Below, piece by piece: positions 52,677 through 61,147 of a stretch of DNA of 64,000 nucleotides. The DNA is taken from contig NZ_CP070975.1 in assembly GCF_017377875.1 (NCBI RefSeq), forward strand, positions 3,286,001-3,350,000, in the 5' to 3' direction. This stretch comes from Alcaligenes sp. SORT26. GTDB lineage: Bacteria > Pseudomonadota > Gammaproteobacteria > Burkholderiales > Burkholderiaceae_B. The notes below the pieces were generated by a model. It searched no databases. It worked only from the letters and a program-made list of their open reading frames with translations, and was not told the DNA's origin. How positions within the stretch are numbered: position 1 is the stretch's first letter; every line of letters begins with the position of its first letter. The translations under genes and the position numbers were made by a program.

Positions 52677-53243
52677 TCAGGTCTTGGGAGTGGAATTGCT
52701 CATCAGGACCGAGGCTTCCCGGCGTACCGCGAAGTAGGCATGCGGCACGCTGGCATCAAACAGCATGCTGTCGCCGGGGCCCAGAATGACGGGTTCGTAC
52801 AGGGCAGAGTGCAGTTCGACCTGTCCTTTCAGAACATAGATGAATTCTTCGCCAGGATGGGCCAGAAAGGAGGCCGATGTGCCCGGAGCCTTCTCGGTGA
52901 TGGTGACTTGCCAGAACAGGTTGTCCGGCTGGCTCATATCTCCGCACAGTACGCGGTAGCTGCGGCCAGAGCGCTCGAAGGCTCGGCCTTCATTGGCACG
53001 AGTAATGGCGCGTCGGCCCGTCAGTGTGGCGGTTTGCTCGCTGCCGTTCAGCGCGCCCAGTAAAGCAACGGCAGGAATTGCCAGGGCTTCGGAAACAGCG
53101 AACAGCTCGGGGTGACGCAGTGTGGCTTTGTCGTTCTCGATCTTGGACAGCTTGGCCAGAGACACGCCTGTCGCCTTCTCCAGGTCTCGTAAAGAGAGGC
53201 CGGCGCGTTTGCGAGCAGCGTGTATGACTTTTCCAAGCGACAT
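52677..53243 (-). CDS. XRE-cupin transcriptional regulator (PuuR-like)
   Basis: A 188-residue regulator. Residues 5-60 form a helix-turn-helix of the XRE type (SLRDLEKATGVSLAKLSKIEND) and residues 110-185 a cupin (HPGEEFIYVLKGQVELHS, GDSMLFDASVPHAYFA). PuuR, which controls putrescine use, has this architecture. It probably senses a small molecule of the nearby pathway and regulates the divergent glutamine-synthetase-like and GMC promoters. It is followed on the left by the convergent GMC gene. Confidence 0.88.
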   Translation of the reverse strand: MSLGKVIHAARKRAGLSLRDLEKATGVSLAKLSKIENDKATLRHPELFAVSEALAIPAVALLGALNGSEQTATLTGRRAITRANEGRAFERSGRSYRVLCGDMSQPDNLFWQVTITEKAPGTSASFLAHPGEEFIYVLKGQVELHSALYEPVILGPGDSMLFDASVPHAYFAVRREASVLMSNSTPKT

Positions 53244-53530
53244 GGGGAGCGTTTCCGGGCTATAGGATGTTAGCGAGGTGGCAAGAAGCGCCCATTATAC
53301 AAATCGCGGGCAGTCGCAACAGAGGTATCCGGCGGCTTGAAATTCCTGAAAAACCAGGCCTGGAGCAGGGCGGTACGGAAAGGGGCGAGGGCTTTGTCGC
53401 AACCCTGCAGGGGGTTGTGACGGTAGCGCCTTGATGTCGCGGCGTATTTGTTGATGTTTATAGCTTAAAGAGCCCTGTCTGGCATCGCGAACCGGTGGGT
53501 TTGCAAGGCCAGACAGCGGGTCAGCAGGGC
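53244..53530. other. intergenic region with one imperfect hairpin
   Basis: These 287 bp hold the XRE-cupin promoter region and no recognisable gene. The only structure is an imperfect 10-bp hairpin at 53396-53421 (GTCGCAACCC against GGGTTGTGAC, 9 of 10 pairing). It has no T-tract, so a terminator is unlikely. Confidence 0.5.
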
Positions 53531-53824
53531 TTAGCCTTCAAAACCCGGCACGATGATGAACTCCGCCTCCGAGGCAGGTTCACGGATGGCCTTGGCAGCC
53601 TGGTACTGGGCCGATTCATAAAAGGCCTGGGCTTGGGGCACATCAGGAAACTCCACCACGACGGTGCGGCGTGTGTCGGCCGGGCCTTCCAGGGTGATGG
53701 GTGCCTGGCTGCGGGCCAGAAAACGGCCACCGTGCGCCTTGATGATGGCGGGGCTCAGCGCCGTGTAGTTGGCGTAGGTATCCGGGTCATGGACGTGTAC
53801 GCGGGCGATCAGGTAAGCGGGCAT
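53531..53824 (-). CDS. DUF1330 family protein
   Basis: A 97-residue small ferredoxin-like alpha/beta barrel protein. It starts PAYLIARVHVHDPDTYANY and has GGRFLARSQAPITLEGP and VVVEFPDVPQAQAFYESAQYQA (parts given). DUF1330 proteins are of unknown function, often beside catabolic or antibiotic-type monooxygenase genes. It follows the class IV aminotransferase gene by 17 bp on the same strand and probably shares its transcript. Confidence 0.85.
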   Translation of the reverse strand: MPAYLIARVHVHDPDTYANYTALSPAIIKAHGGRFLARSQAPITLEGPADTRRTVVVEFPDVPQAQAFYESAQYQAAKAIREPASEAEFIIVPGFEG

Positions 53825-53841
53825 GGCGATATATCCGTGAA

Positions 53842-54684
53842 TCAGTTGCGTTCGGTGTAAGCCATGTACAGCTCGTGGGCACGGGTTTCAATCGGGCCAC
53901 GTGCGTAGTGGCGATCGTCAATGCGATTGCAGTGCAGGACTTTGCCGTAGTTGCCGGTGCTAAAGACTTCATCCGCATCCAGCACATCTTGCGGCGTCAG
54001 GCTGGCTTCACGTACTTCAATGCCGTCGTCACGCAGCAGTTGCATGACGCGTCGGCGGGTAATGCCGTTCAGGAAGGTGCCGTTCAGCTCGGGCGTCAGC
54101 ACCACGCCGTCACGCACAATCCACAGATTGGCCACGGCAAATTCTGCGATCTTGCCTTTGGAGTCCAGCACGATGGCGTTATCAAAGCCGCGTGCGCTGG
54201 CCTCGCGCATAATGCGCTGAGTGTTGGGATACAGGCAGGACGCTTTGGCATCGGTAGGTGCCATGGAGGGGTCCGGGCGCAGAAATTCGCTGAAAGTAGC
54301 GCTAAATCCGCTGTCGTCCGGCATGGGGGATTCAAAAATATGAATGGCCAACTGGCTGGTCGATGGATCGGGCTGGATGAAACCACCGGGTGCGAAATAC
54401 AGCAGCTTGATGTAGTAGTCCGTGGTGTGGGACAGCTTTTTCAGGCCCTCGCGCACCAGGTCTACGGTTTGCTCGGGCGTCATCACCGGCTCCATGCCCA
54501 GGGTGACGGCCGAACGGTTCAAACGCTCACAGTGCAGGTCCAGATCCGGGGTGTGGCCTTGAATTGAACGAGCGCCGTCAAAGACTGTGGTGGCCATCCA
54601 GAAAGCATGGTCGGTAGCGCCAATCAAGGGCGCGCTGGTGCTGCTCCATTGGCCATTGGACCAGGTTATTTCATTGGTACTCAT
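53842..54684 (-). CDS. class IV (branched-chain type) aminotransferase
   Basis: A 280-residue PLP enzyme of the fold IV group (IlvE, D-amino acid aminotransferase, aminodeoxychorismate lyase). The probable PLP lysine lies in APTDAKASCLYPN near residue 150, followed by GFDNAIVLDSKGKIAEF and NGITRRRVMQLL, family landmarks for phosphate and substrate contacts. The N-terminal WSNGQW and GATDHAFWMATTVFDGARSI are also usual. Which amino acid it acts on is not clear. It is divergent from a LysR gene that likely controls it. Confidence 0.87.
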   Translation of the reverse strand: MSTNEITWSNGQWSSTSAPLIGATDHAFWMATTVFDGARSIQGHTPDLDLHCERLNRSAVTLGMEPVMTPEQTVDLVREGLKKLSHTTDYYIKLLYFAPGGFIQPDPSTSQLAIHIFESPMPDDSGFSATFSEFLRPDPSMAPTDAKASCLYPNTQRIMREASARGFDNAIVLDSKGKIAEFAVANLWIVRDGVVLTPELNGTFLNGITRRRVMQLLRDDGIEVREASLTPQDVLDADEVFSTGNYGKVLHCNRIDDRHYARGPIETRAHELYMAYTERN

Positions 54685-54792
54685 GGGGCTTCCCTCCTAG
54701 TTTTGTTGCGGCGTAGTGGCAATTTGGTATGTCGTTGTACTATTTCCAACACACATAATAGAGAGCAAAAAACGACTTGAGGTGGTGTCAGC

Positions 54793-55713
54793 GTGCTATC
54801 TGATATTTACAAAACATATAACTGGACGCTGGCCGAGCTGCATGCTTTCTGTCTGATCTGTGAGTGCCAGAACCTGAGCCAGGCGGCGCTACGTATCGGG
54901 ATCAGCCAGTCTGCCATTTCCCTGATGGTGCAGCGTTGGCGGCAGGCTTTGGGCGACCCTTTGTTTGTGCGGGCACGCTATGGCGTCGCGCCCACGCAAA
55001 TTGCCATTGCCCTGCGGGAAAAGCTGCAACCCTTGCTGGAAGAGGTAGGTATTGCGCTGACTCAGACCCAGGGCTTCAATCCTGCTCAGTCTACGCGCGT
55101 TTTTAAAGTCCATATGACGGACATTGGCCAGTTGGTCTTTTTGCCCGGTCTGAACAACTTTGTGGCCAAACATGCGCCGGGTATTCGTCTGGTGGTCAAG
55201 AACCTGGGCTGGGAAGCGCTGGAAAGCGGCTTGAGTTCGGGCGAGATTGATGTGGCGATTGGGTCTTTGCCCATGATTAAAGGCCGGGTGCATTCGCGTG
55301 CATTTCGGCACGAACGCTATGTGACGGCCATGCGCAAAGGCCATCCACTGGCTAAAACCGAGCTGGATCTGGCCGCTTTTGTAGCGGCAGATCATTTGGC
55401 GATTGATGCCACCAGCAGTGGGCATTCTCTGGTGGAAAATGCCCTGCGCGCTCTGGATATGCGCCGCAATATCAGCCTGACCATTCCGCATTACTTGGCG
55501 GCCGAACAGATTCTGGTCAACAGCAATTATTTGCTGACCGTGCCCAATGTGGCTGTGCTGTCTTTTCAAGACCCTGCTGCGCTGCGGATTGTGCCTACGC
55601 CGTTGGCTTTGCCCAGTTTTGATGTGCGCGTTCATTGGCACGAGCGTAGCCGACAGGATGAAGGCGTGCGTTGGCTGCGTACGGCGATTTCCGATTTGTT
55701 TGAGCAACGCTAG
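54793..55713 (+). CDS. LysR-family transcriptional regulator
   Basis: A 306-residue regulator starting at a GTG. The DNA-binding helix-turn-helix is LSQAALRIGISQSAISLMVQRWRQALG near residues 27-53, followed by PLFVRARYGVAPT; the effector domain begins RVFKVHMTDIGQL. It is divergent from the aminotransferase/DUF1330 pair over a 108-bp intergenic region, the expected arrangement for regulating them. The effector is unknown. GAGGTGG lies just before the start. Confidence 0.88.
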   Translation: MLSDIYKTYNWTLAELHAFCLICECQNLSQAALRIGISQSAISLMVQRWRQALGDPLFVRARYGVAPTQIAIALREKLQPLLEEVGIALTQTQGFNPAQSTRVFKVHMTDIGQLVFLPGLNNFVAKHAPGIRLVVKNLGWEALESGLSSGEIDVAIGSLPMIKGRVHSRAFRHERYVTAMRKGHPLAKTELDLAAFVAADHLAIDATSSGHSLVENALRALDMRRNISLTIPHYLAAEQILVNSNYLLTVPNVAVLSFQDPAALRIVPTPLALPSFDVRVHWHERSRQDEGVRWLRTAISDLFEQR

Positions 55714-55803
55714 GCCCATTCTTTTTGCGATTAGGATGCCGTTTGCGCAAGGGCTGTATACGGTGTGTGAAGGTCGTCGTTCAGCACCTTGCCCACTTGG
55801 CCA

Positions 55804-56295
55804 TCAATCAAATTTCAGTACGGCTTCTAGCTCGTGCTCCCCATAGGTGCCGCCTGTCAGCTCAAAGCCCAGTTTGGTGTAGAACGCTTCTGGGCTGCCT
55901 TCGCCCCGGCTATAGCCCAGCCGAATTTCCTTGTAGCCCTGGTACTTCAGGTCGTGGATCAGCAGCGCGATTGCCTTGCGCCCGAAACCCAGACTTTGGA
56001 AGGGGGCGGCAATCATGAAACGCCATAAAAAGGCACCGGGATACAGAATGCCTTCATCGTGGTCGGCACCGATGTGCAGCATGATAAAGCCCACCATCGT
56101 GTCATCAGCGTAGATGGCACGGAACCAGGCATTCTCGGAAAAGTGAGCCTCGGCAATGGAGGTGCCATTGTCAGCAATCATGCTGCGCTGTGCGGGCGAG
56201 AGGGTCTCGCTGAGCTCGCACACCTCGTAGATGGTTTTCGAGTTGATGCGACGAAAAGAGACGGTGGCATCTTTGGAAAGGGTTGGTTCGCTCAT
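55804..56295 (-). CDS. GNAT-family acetyltransferase
   Basis: A 163-residue acetyltransferase. The acetyl-CoA-binding motif A is FMIAAPFQSLGFGRKAIALLI, and motif B includes SPEAFYTKLGFELTG near the C-terminus. It resembles spermidine/diamine-type acetyltransferases in having FLWRFMIA and the pattern EIRLGYSRGEGSPEAFY. The substrate is not known. It lies 40 bp downstream of the DUF418 gene on the same strand. Confidence 0.85.
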   Translation of the reverse strand: MSEPTLSKDATVSFRRINSKTIYEVCELSETLSPAQRSMIADNGTSIAEAHFSENAWFRAIYADDTMVGFIMLHIGADHDEGILYPGAFLWRFMIAAPFQSLGFGRKAIALLIHDLKYQGYKEIRLGYSRGEGSPEAFYTKLGFELTGGTYGEHELEAVLKFD

Positions 56296-56335
56296 ATGAA
56301 TTCAAGGTTTTGTGTTCAGGTCAGATAAAGGCGGC

Positions 56336-57439
56336 TCAGGTGCGTTTGGGGCCGTAGGTAATGCGTCTGAGCACGGCTTCCAGCGGGCCACGGCCCCATT
56401 GTTGGGCGATCAGGCCTGTCAGGCTCATGGCAAGTAGGGCCAGTGCGATGGCGATCAGCAACAGCGCCGCGTTGCCAAAGGAATCAAACAAGTCCAGACC
56501 ATAACTGCTGAAGATCAGCCCTGCCAAAATGCCCTGGCTGACGTAGGCGCTAAGCGAATTGCGGCCCGCTTCAATCAGCACATTGGGCAGACTGAACCAT
56601 TGTCCGCAACGCAGCAACAGGTACAGATACACCGTGGATAACAAAGGCGCGCCGATGGCGATGCTGAAAAGGCCCACCAAGCCCATCAGACTCTCGTCGT
56701 TGGACACGCTGGCGCTAAAGAGGTTGATGGCCAGAGCCAGCGGCAAGAGCCAGGGCAGGGCGCGTCCCAGTTTTTGCTGTCCAGCGCTATTAGCGTCAAA
56801 AAATTTGCTTTTGGCAGCCGCCAGGCCCATCAGCATGGCCCCAAAGGCTAGCGGGCCTTGATACAGGAATAGAAAGGCAAAAGACTCAGGCCATTCGTCC
56901 AGGCGGGCCAGGGTGGCTTCGGAAAAGGCGCCACCCAGAGCGTAAGTAGGGGCAGCTTCTTCGGCGCCGGACAAGAGGAAAACGATCAGGGCTATGCTGA
57001 GTATTTCCACCACCACCATCAACAAGGCTACCTTAAGCAACCCGCGAGGCGAGAGGTTTCGTAGTGGCCAGATCAACAGGCCCAACACTGCGTAGAGCAG
57101 CAGAATGTCACCGGTAAAAACCAGTGTCGCGTGAAGGCAACCCAGCAAGGCCAGGCCGGTCAGACGTCGAAAATAGCGGCTGCTTAAAGCTACTCCGGCA
57201 CGCTGAGCAGAGCGAGCCTGGATTTCAATGCCCCAGCCAAAAATCAGCGAGAACAAGAGAAAGAATTTGCCCTGAAACAGGAATTCGATCAGGAACGCGG
57301 CCGCATGGTCATAGGCGGGTGAGGTCGCCGTCGGGTCACTGTCTGTCAGTGCCAGGTAGGGGATGTTCACCACACAAATACCGATCAGGGCGGCGGTGCG
57401 AATCAGGTCGATGGAGGAGTTGCGAGTAGCTGAAGACAT
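56336..57439 (-). CDS. DUF418 family membrane protein (YeiB-like)
   Basis: A 367-residue inner-membrane protein with eight to ten hydrophobic helices. It begins with the family pattern IDLIRTAALIGICVVNIPYL and ends with the DUF418 region LIEAGRNSLSAYVSQGILAG and QQWGRGPLEAVLRRITYG. The family includes YeiB and is distantly related to acyltransferase 3 proteins; biochemical function is unknown. It is divergent from a TetR gene over 78 bp, and two operator-like repeats lie between, so it is the likely TetR target. Confidence 0.87.
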   Translation of the reverse strand: MSSATRNSSIDLIRTAALIGICVVNIPYLALTDSDPTATSPAYDHAAAFLIEFLFQGKFFLLFSLIFGWGIEIQARSAQRAGVALSSRYFRRLTGLALLGCLHATLVFTGDILLLYAVLGLLIWPLRNLSPRGLLKVALLMVVVEILSIALIVFLLSGAEEAAPTYALGGAFSEATLARLDEWPESFAFLFLYQGPLAFGAMLMGLAAAKSKFFDANSAGQQKLGRALPWLLPLALAINLFSASVSNDESLMGLVGLFSIAIGAPLLSTVYLYLLLRCGQWFSLPNVLIEAGRNSLSAYVSQGILAGLIFSSYGLDLFDSFGNAALLLIAIALALLAMSLTGLIAQQWGRGPLEAVLRRITYGPKRT

Positions 57440-57451
57440 GGATGTTTATTG

Positions 57452-57495
57452 ATTGAGCGCTTGTTCAATGCCATAATATTGAGCGCTTGCTCAAT
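57452..57495. promoter_or_regulatory. two TetR operators
   Basis: ATTGAGCGCTTGTTCAAT at 57452-57469 and ATTGAGCGCTTGCTCAAT at 57478-57495 are two copies of the same inverted repeat (ATTGAGC-GCTT-GCTCAAT), the second perfect and the first with one mismatch, spaced 26 bp apart. They fill the DUF418/TetR divergent promoter, which indicates control of both genes by the adjacent TetR protein. Confidence 0.9.
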
Positions 57496-57517
57496 GTGTC
57501 AATAGAAAGGGAAAGGG

Positions 57518-58087
57518 ATGAGTGAAAAAGAAGACAGTGCGACACGAATTCGACAGGCTGCCGTCGAGATCCTGCTGGAAGTGGGCGTGCGTGCTGCCAC
57601 CACGCGCATGGTGACGGAACGGGCTGGTGTAGGCCGTGGGCTGTTGAACCATTACTTTCGCTGGTCCGAATTACGGGCCGAGGCCTGGGGCGAGATTTTT
57701 GATCGTCTGATCGAGCAGGATGCCGAGCAGGCTCTGGGGCCAGAGGCCCTGATGGAAAACTATTTACGCGCGGCTTTTGACCAGAGCAATCGCATTTACT
57801 GGTTCCTGTGGCTGGATGCCACCGACCTGGCTAAAACCGATGCGGCCTTGGCCGTGGTGATTACACGGGTGCAAAGCCGAATGCTGGAACAAATGGCAGG
57901 CTATCTGCGCCAAGGTGCCGAACAAGGACTGTGGCAAGCGTCCGACCCGGACGGCATTGCGTTGCGGTTGTCCGCACTGTACGACGGTCTGGCCAATATG
58001 TTGCTGACGGACTCGACGGATTTGAGTGCGGAGCAAGCCGAGCAACATTTACGGCATTTATTTTTTCTGGAAACCCGGCTGACCTAA
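57518..58087 (+). CDS. TetR-family transcriptional regulator
   Basis: A 189-residue repressor. The N-terminal helix-turn-helix is ATRIRQAAVEILLEVGVRAATTRMV then ERAGVGRGLLNHYFRWSELRAEAW (motif parts given), which resembles BetI-type regulators. The C-terminal ligand domain contains YWFLWLDATDLAKTD. A GAAAGGGAAAGGG stretch serves as ribosome site before the ATG. Two matching inverted repeats upstream of it are the probable operators. The ABC exporter gene 33 bp downstream may be in the same transcript, so the regulon may include export. Confidence 0.9.
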   Translation: MSEKEDSATRIRQAAVEILLEVGVRAATTRMVTERAGVGRGLLNHYFRWSELRAEAWGEIFDRLIEQDAEQALGPEALMENYLRAAFDQSNRIYWFLWLDATDLAKTDAALAVVITRVQSRMLEQMAGYLRQGAEQGLWQASDPDGIALRLSALYDGLANMLLTDSTDLSAEQAEQHLRHLFFLETRLT

Positions 58088-58120
58088 GCTGAACGCGTCG
58101 GCCCACTTCTTAGTTGTTTG

Positions 58121-59899
58121 ATGATGGAAATCGATACCGATTACAAAACGCTGTCTTCCCGCCATACCTCCGTAGGCCGGATTTTGAGACTGTTCAAACC
58201 TTGGCGCCTGCGCTTGCTGCTGGTGGGTTTGTTGATTGCCTTTGGTGCGATGACCGGAGTGGTGTCGCCCTTTTTGCTGCGCGATATTATCGACATCGCC
58301 TTGCCGCAGCAGGACTTTGGCTTGCTGGTGTGGCTGGTGCTGGGCCTGCTGGGAATCAGCGTTCTGGCCGCGTGCATCAGTGTGCTGCAAACCGTTCTGT
58401 CCACCAAGATCGGGCAGGCCATCATGCACGATTTGCGGGTCGGTTTGTATAGCCACTTGCAGAGCCTGTCGCTGGGTTTTTTTATTCGTACCCGTACGGG
58501 GGAAATCCAGTCCCGTATCGCGAATGATATTGGTGGTTTGCAGGCGGTAGTCAGCAACACAGCCACGGACCTGGCGCGCAATTTCAGCGTGGTGGCAACG
58601 ACGGCTATTGCCATGCTGTTGCTGGACTGGCGACTGGCCCTGTTTTCTTTTGCGGTGTTGCCTCCTTCGGTCTGGTTAAGCAATAAGGTCGGAGAACTGC
58701 GCGAGCGTCTGACGCACGATCAGCAAGCCGGTCATGCGGATATGGCGGCGACCGTGCAGGAAACCTTGTCGGCTCCGGGCATTATCTTGTCGCGCACCCT
58801 GGCGCAAGGCGGTTTTCTGACGCGGCGTTTTGCCCAGGTTTCGTCCGAAGTGGCACGCCTGGAAGTGCGCGCGCAGACGGCTGGGGAATGGCAATGGTCC
58901 CTGATCTATCTGCTGCTGGGTGCCTTGCCAGCCCTGACCCTGTTGCTGGGTGGCTGGTTGATCGGGCAAGGTGTTCCGGTGACTATCGGCACTCTGGTGG
59001 CCTTGATCGCTTTGCAGGAACAGTTGATGTGGCCACTGGAAGATTTGCTGCAAAGCGGGGTGCAACTGCGTACAACGCGTGCCTTGTTCACTCGAATTTT
59101 CGAGTACATGGATACGCGTCCTGAATTGACGGAACCTGCGCAGCCCAGCCCCTTTCCATCGACGGGGCCGCGTGGTCACGTGCGGCTGGAAGGCGTTAGC
59201 TACCGCTATCAGTCCGAGACAGCGACGCTGTCCGACATCACTATGGATATTCCTGCGGGCAATCATGTCGCCATTGTGGGACCGACGGGAGCGGGTAAAA
59301 CGACCTTGGGTTATTTGCTGGCGCGTTTGGCCGACCCCAATCAGGGCAGTATTACGATTGATGGTATTGATCTGCGCCAGATGAGTTTCGAGCAGTTGGC
59401 CAGTGTGCTGGGCGTGGTGAATCAGGAACCCTTTTTGCTGAATGCCAGCATTGCGGAAAATCTGCGTTTTGCACGACCTGAGGCTAGTGATGAAGAACTG
59501 TTGGCGGCGGCTAAAACCGCGCAGATTCACGACTTCATCATGTCCTTGCCGCAGGGCTATGCCACTACCGTGGGCGAGCGAGGGTATCGTTTTTCAGGGG
59601 GCGAAAAGCAACGTCTGGCCCTGGCCCGGACGATCTTGCGCAACCCACCCGTCCTGTTGCTGGACGAGGCCACCAGTGCCTTGGATAACACGACGGAAAA
59701 TGCCATGTCAGCCGCGCTGGCCAAGATGGCGGAAACCCGTACCGTTATTTCGATTGCGCACCGCCTGTCCACCGTGCGCCATGCTGACCGCGTGTTTGTG
59801 CTCAAGTCAGGCAGGCTGGTTGAGCAGGGCAGTCACCAGGAGCTGGTCGCACTGGATGGCGTATACGCCCAGCTCCTGAAGTCCGGTCAGTCCACGTGA
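58121..59899 (+). CDS. ABC exporter, fused membrane and ATPase domains
   Basis: A 592-residue half-exporter of the MsbA/LmrA type, expected to work as a homodimer in the inner membrane. Six helices lie in residues 20-310. The ATPase follows: Walker A GPTGAGKTTLGYLLA near residue 387, Q-loop VVNQEPFLLNASI, signature FSGGEKQRLALARTI, Walker B VLLLDEATSALDN and switch SIAHRLSTVRHADR. Substrate unknown; lipids, peptides or drugs are possible. It lies just after the TetR gene, so it may be regulated by it. The start is the first of two ATG codons; no strong ribosome site is seen. Confidence 0.9.
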   Translation: MMEIDTDYKTLSSRHTSVGRILRLFKPWRLRLLLVGLLIAFGAMTGVVSPFLLRDIIDIALPQQDFGLLVWLVLGLLGISVLAACISVLQTVLSTKIGQAIMHDLRVGLYSHLQSLSLGFFIRTRTGEIQSRIANDIGGLQAVVSNTATDLARNFSVVATTAIAMLLLDWRLALFSFAVLPPSVWLSNKVGELRERLTHDQQAGHADMAATVQETLSAPGIILSRTLAQGGFLTRRFAQVSSEVARLEVRAQTAGEWQWSLIYLLLGALPALTLLLGGWLIGQGVPVTIGTLVALIALQEQLMWPLEDLLQSGVQLRTTRALFTRIFEYMDTRPELTEPAQPSPFPSTGPRGHVRLEGVSYRYQSETATLSDITMDIPAGNHVAIVGPTGAGKTTLGYLLARLADPNQGSITIDGIDLRQMSFEQLASVLGVVNQEPFLLNASIAENLRFARPEASDEELLAAAKTAQIHDFIMSLPQGYATTVGERGYRFSGGEKQRLALARTILRNPPVLLLDEATSALDNTTENAMSAALAKMAETRTVISIAHRLSTVRHADRVFVLKSGRLVEQGSHQELVALDGVYAQLLKSGQST

Positions 59900-59948
59900 C
59901 CGAAGTGCCGGAAATAGTGAACACAAAGCAGTATCAAGGAGACCTTTT

Positions 59949-60563
59949 GTGACCAGCGAGTACATGGCCGTGTCTGCATCGGCATTAAGCAAAATCACCA
60001 CCTTTGAGGATGGTGATCCCGCCGAGAACCCTTGGGTGGCCGGCCAGCCTAAAGCAGAGCTGATCGAGGTTCAGGCCTACGATGCGAACTGGCCTGTGTT
60101 GTATCAGCGCTTGAGCCAGGAAATCCTGGAGGCACTGGGCAATAAGGCCTTGACCATTGCACATGTGGGTTCGACCGCCGTGATTGGCCTGCCCGCCAAG
60201 CCTGTTATTGATATTGATGTGCTGGTGGCCGACCCGCAGCAGGAAGACGACTATGTGCCTGCCTTGGAGGCCTTGGGCTATGAGTTGAGCATACGCGAGC
60301 GTTCCTGGTATCAGCACCGTATGCTGCGTCAGGAAGACCCACGAGTGAACTTGCATGTGTTTGGTCCGGATTGCCCCGAGCATATTCGCCATATCCTGTT
60401 TCGGGATTGGCTCAGTACGCATCCTGAGGATTTGCAGCGTTATGCACAGGCCAAAATGCAGGCCAAAGAGGGAGCTGATAGCGTACGGGACTACAACCAG
60501 CGAAAGCAGGCAGTGGTTCGAGATATTTACCGGAAGATTTTCGAGTCCCAAGGTCTGCTGTAA
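59949..60563 (+). CDS. GrpB/UPF0157 family nucleotidyltransferase-like protein
   Basis: A 204-residue GrpB-family protein (also found as the C-terminal part of some dephospho-CoA kinases). It has the pattern VQAYDANWPVLYQRL, IAHVGSTAVIGLPAKPVIDIDVLV with the D-x-D metal-binding type motif, and NLHVF near the C-terminal third. The family has the nucleotidyltransferase fold; the reaction is not known. A GTG start at 59949 is preferred because AAGGAG lies six bases upstream; an ATG at 59964 is the alternative. Confidence 0.85.
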   Translation: MTSEYMAVSASALSKITTFEDGDPAENPWVAGQPKAELIEVQAYDANWPVLYQRLSQEILEALGNKALTIAHVGSTAVIGLPAKPVIDIDVLVADPQQEDDYVPALEALGYELSIRERSWYQHRMLRQEDPRVNLHVFGPDCPEHIRHILFRDWLSTHPEDLQRYAQAKMQAKEGADSVRDYNQRKQAVVRDIYRKIFESQGLL

Positions 60564-60629
60564 CTCCAGGCTGCTTTGTCGGGAGTGACCCTCCTGCTAA
60601 AAAAACCTGTGAAACCCTAAAAGGGAAAG

Positions 60630-61067
60630 ATGATGAATATTCGCCATTCGCGCCCGGAGGACGGGCAACGTGCTGTTGAAATCTGGCGCAAGGCCGTTGA
60701 TGCCACGCACGATTTTTTATCCGCTCAGGATCGTCAGGGAATTGATGAACTGGTATGTGGCTTTTTGCCTCAGGCCAGCTTGTGGCTGGCGGTGGACGAA
60801 GCGGACTACCCGCTGGCTTTCATGCTGATTGATGAAGGCCATATGCAGGCCTTGTTTGTGGACCCGGACAGCCGGGGAACGGGTGTGGGCAAGGCTTTGG
60901 TGCTGCACGGCTTGAGTCTGAATCCCACCATGACCACCGATGTGAATGAACAGAATGGGCAAGCCGTGGGTTTTTACGAAAAAATGGGCTTCAAGCGTAT
61001 TGGCCGCTCGCCTGTGGATGATCAGGGCAAGCCTTATCCGCTGATTCATCTGCAATATCAGGCCTGA
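60630..61067 (+). CDS. GNAT-family acetyltransferase (YjaB-like)
   Basis: A 145-residue acetyltransferase similar to YjaB. Motif A is MQALFVDPDSRGTGVGKALV, and the end reads NGQAVGFYEKMGFKRIGRSPVDDQGKPYPLIHL (parts given), the usual YjaB ending. The Met-Met start follows AAAGGGAAAG. The substrate is unknown. It is one of three GNAT genes in an 8-kb stretch. Confidence 0.87.
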   Translation: MMNIRHSRPEDGQRAVEIWRKAVDATHDFLSAQDRQGIDELVCGFLPQASLWLAVDEADYPLAFMLIDEGHMQALFVDPDSRGTGVGKALVLHGLSLNPTMTTDVNEQNGQAVGFYEKMGFKRIGRSPVDDQGKPYPLIHLQYQA

Positions 61068-61147
61068 TGTGCATCGCATGGTCTGATGCTTTCGGTTTGA
61101 CTCTCTCCCCCGTCTTTTAGCGACTGTTTTTAGCAAGGTTTTTGAGT

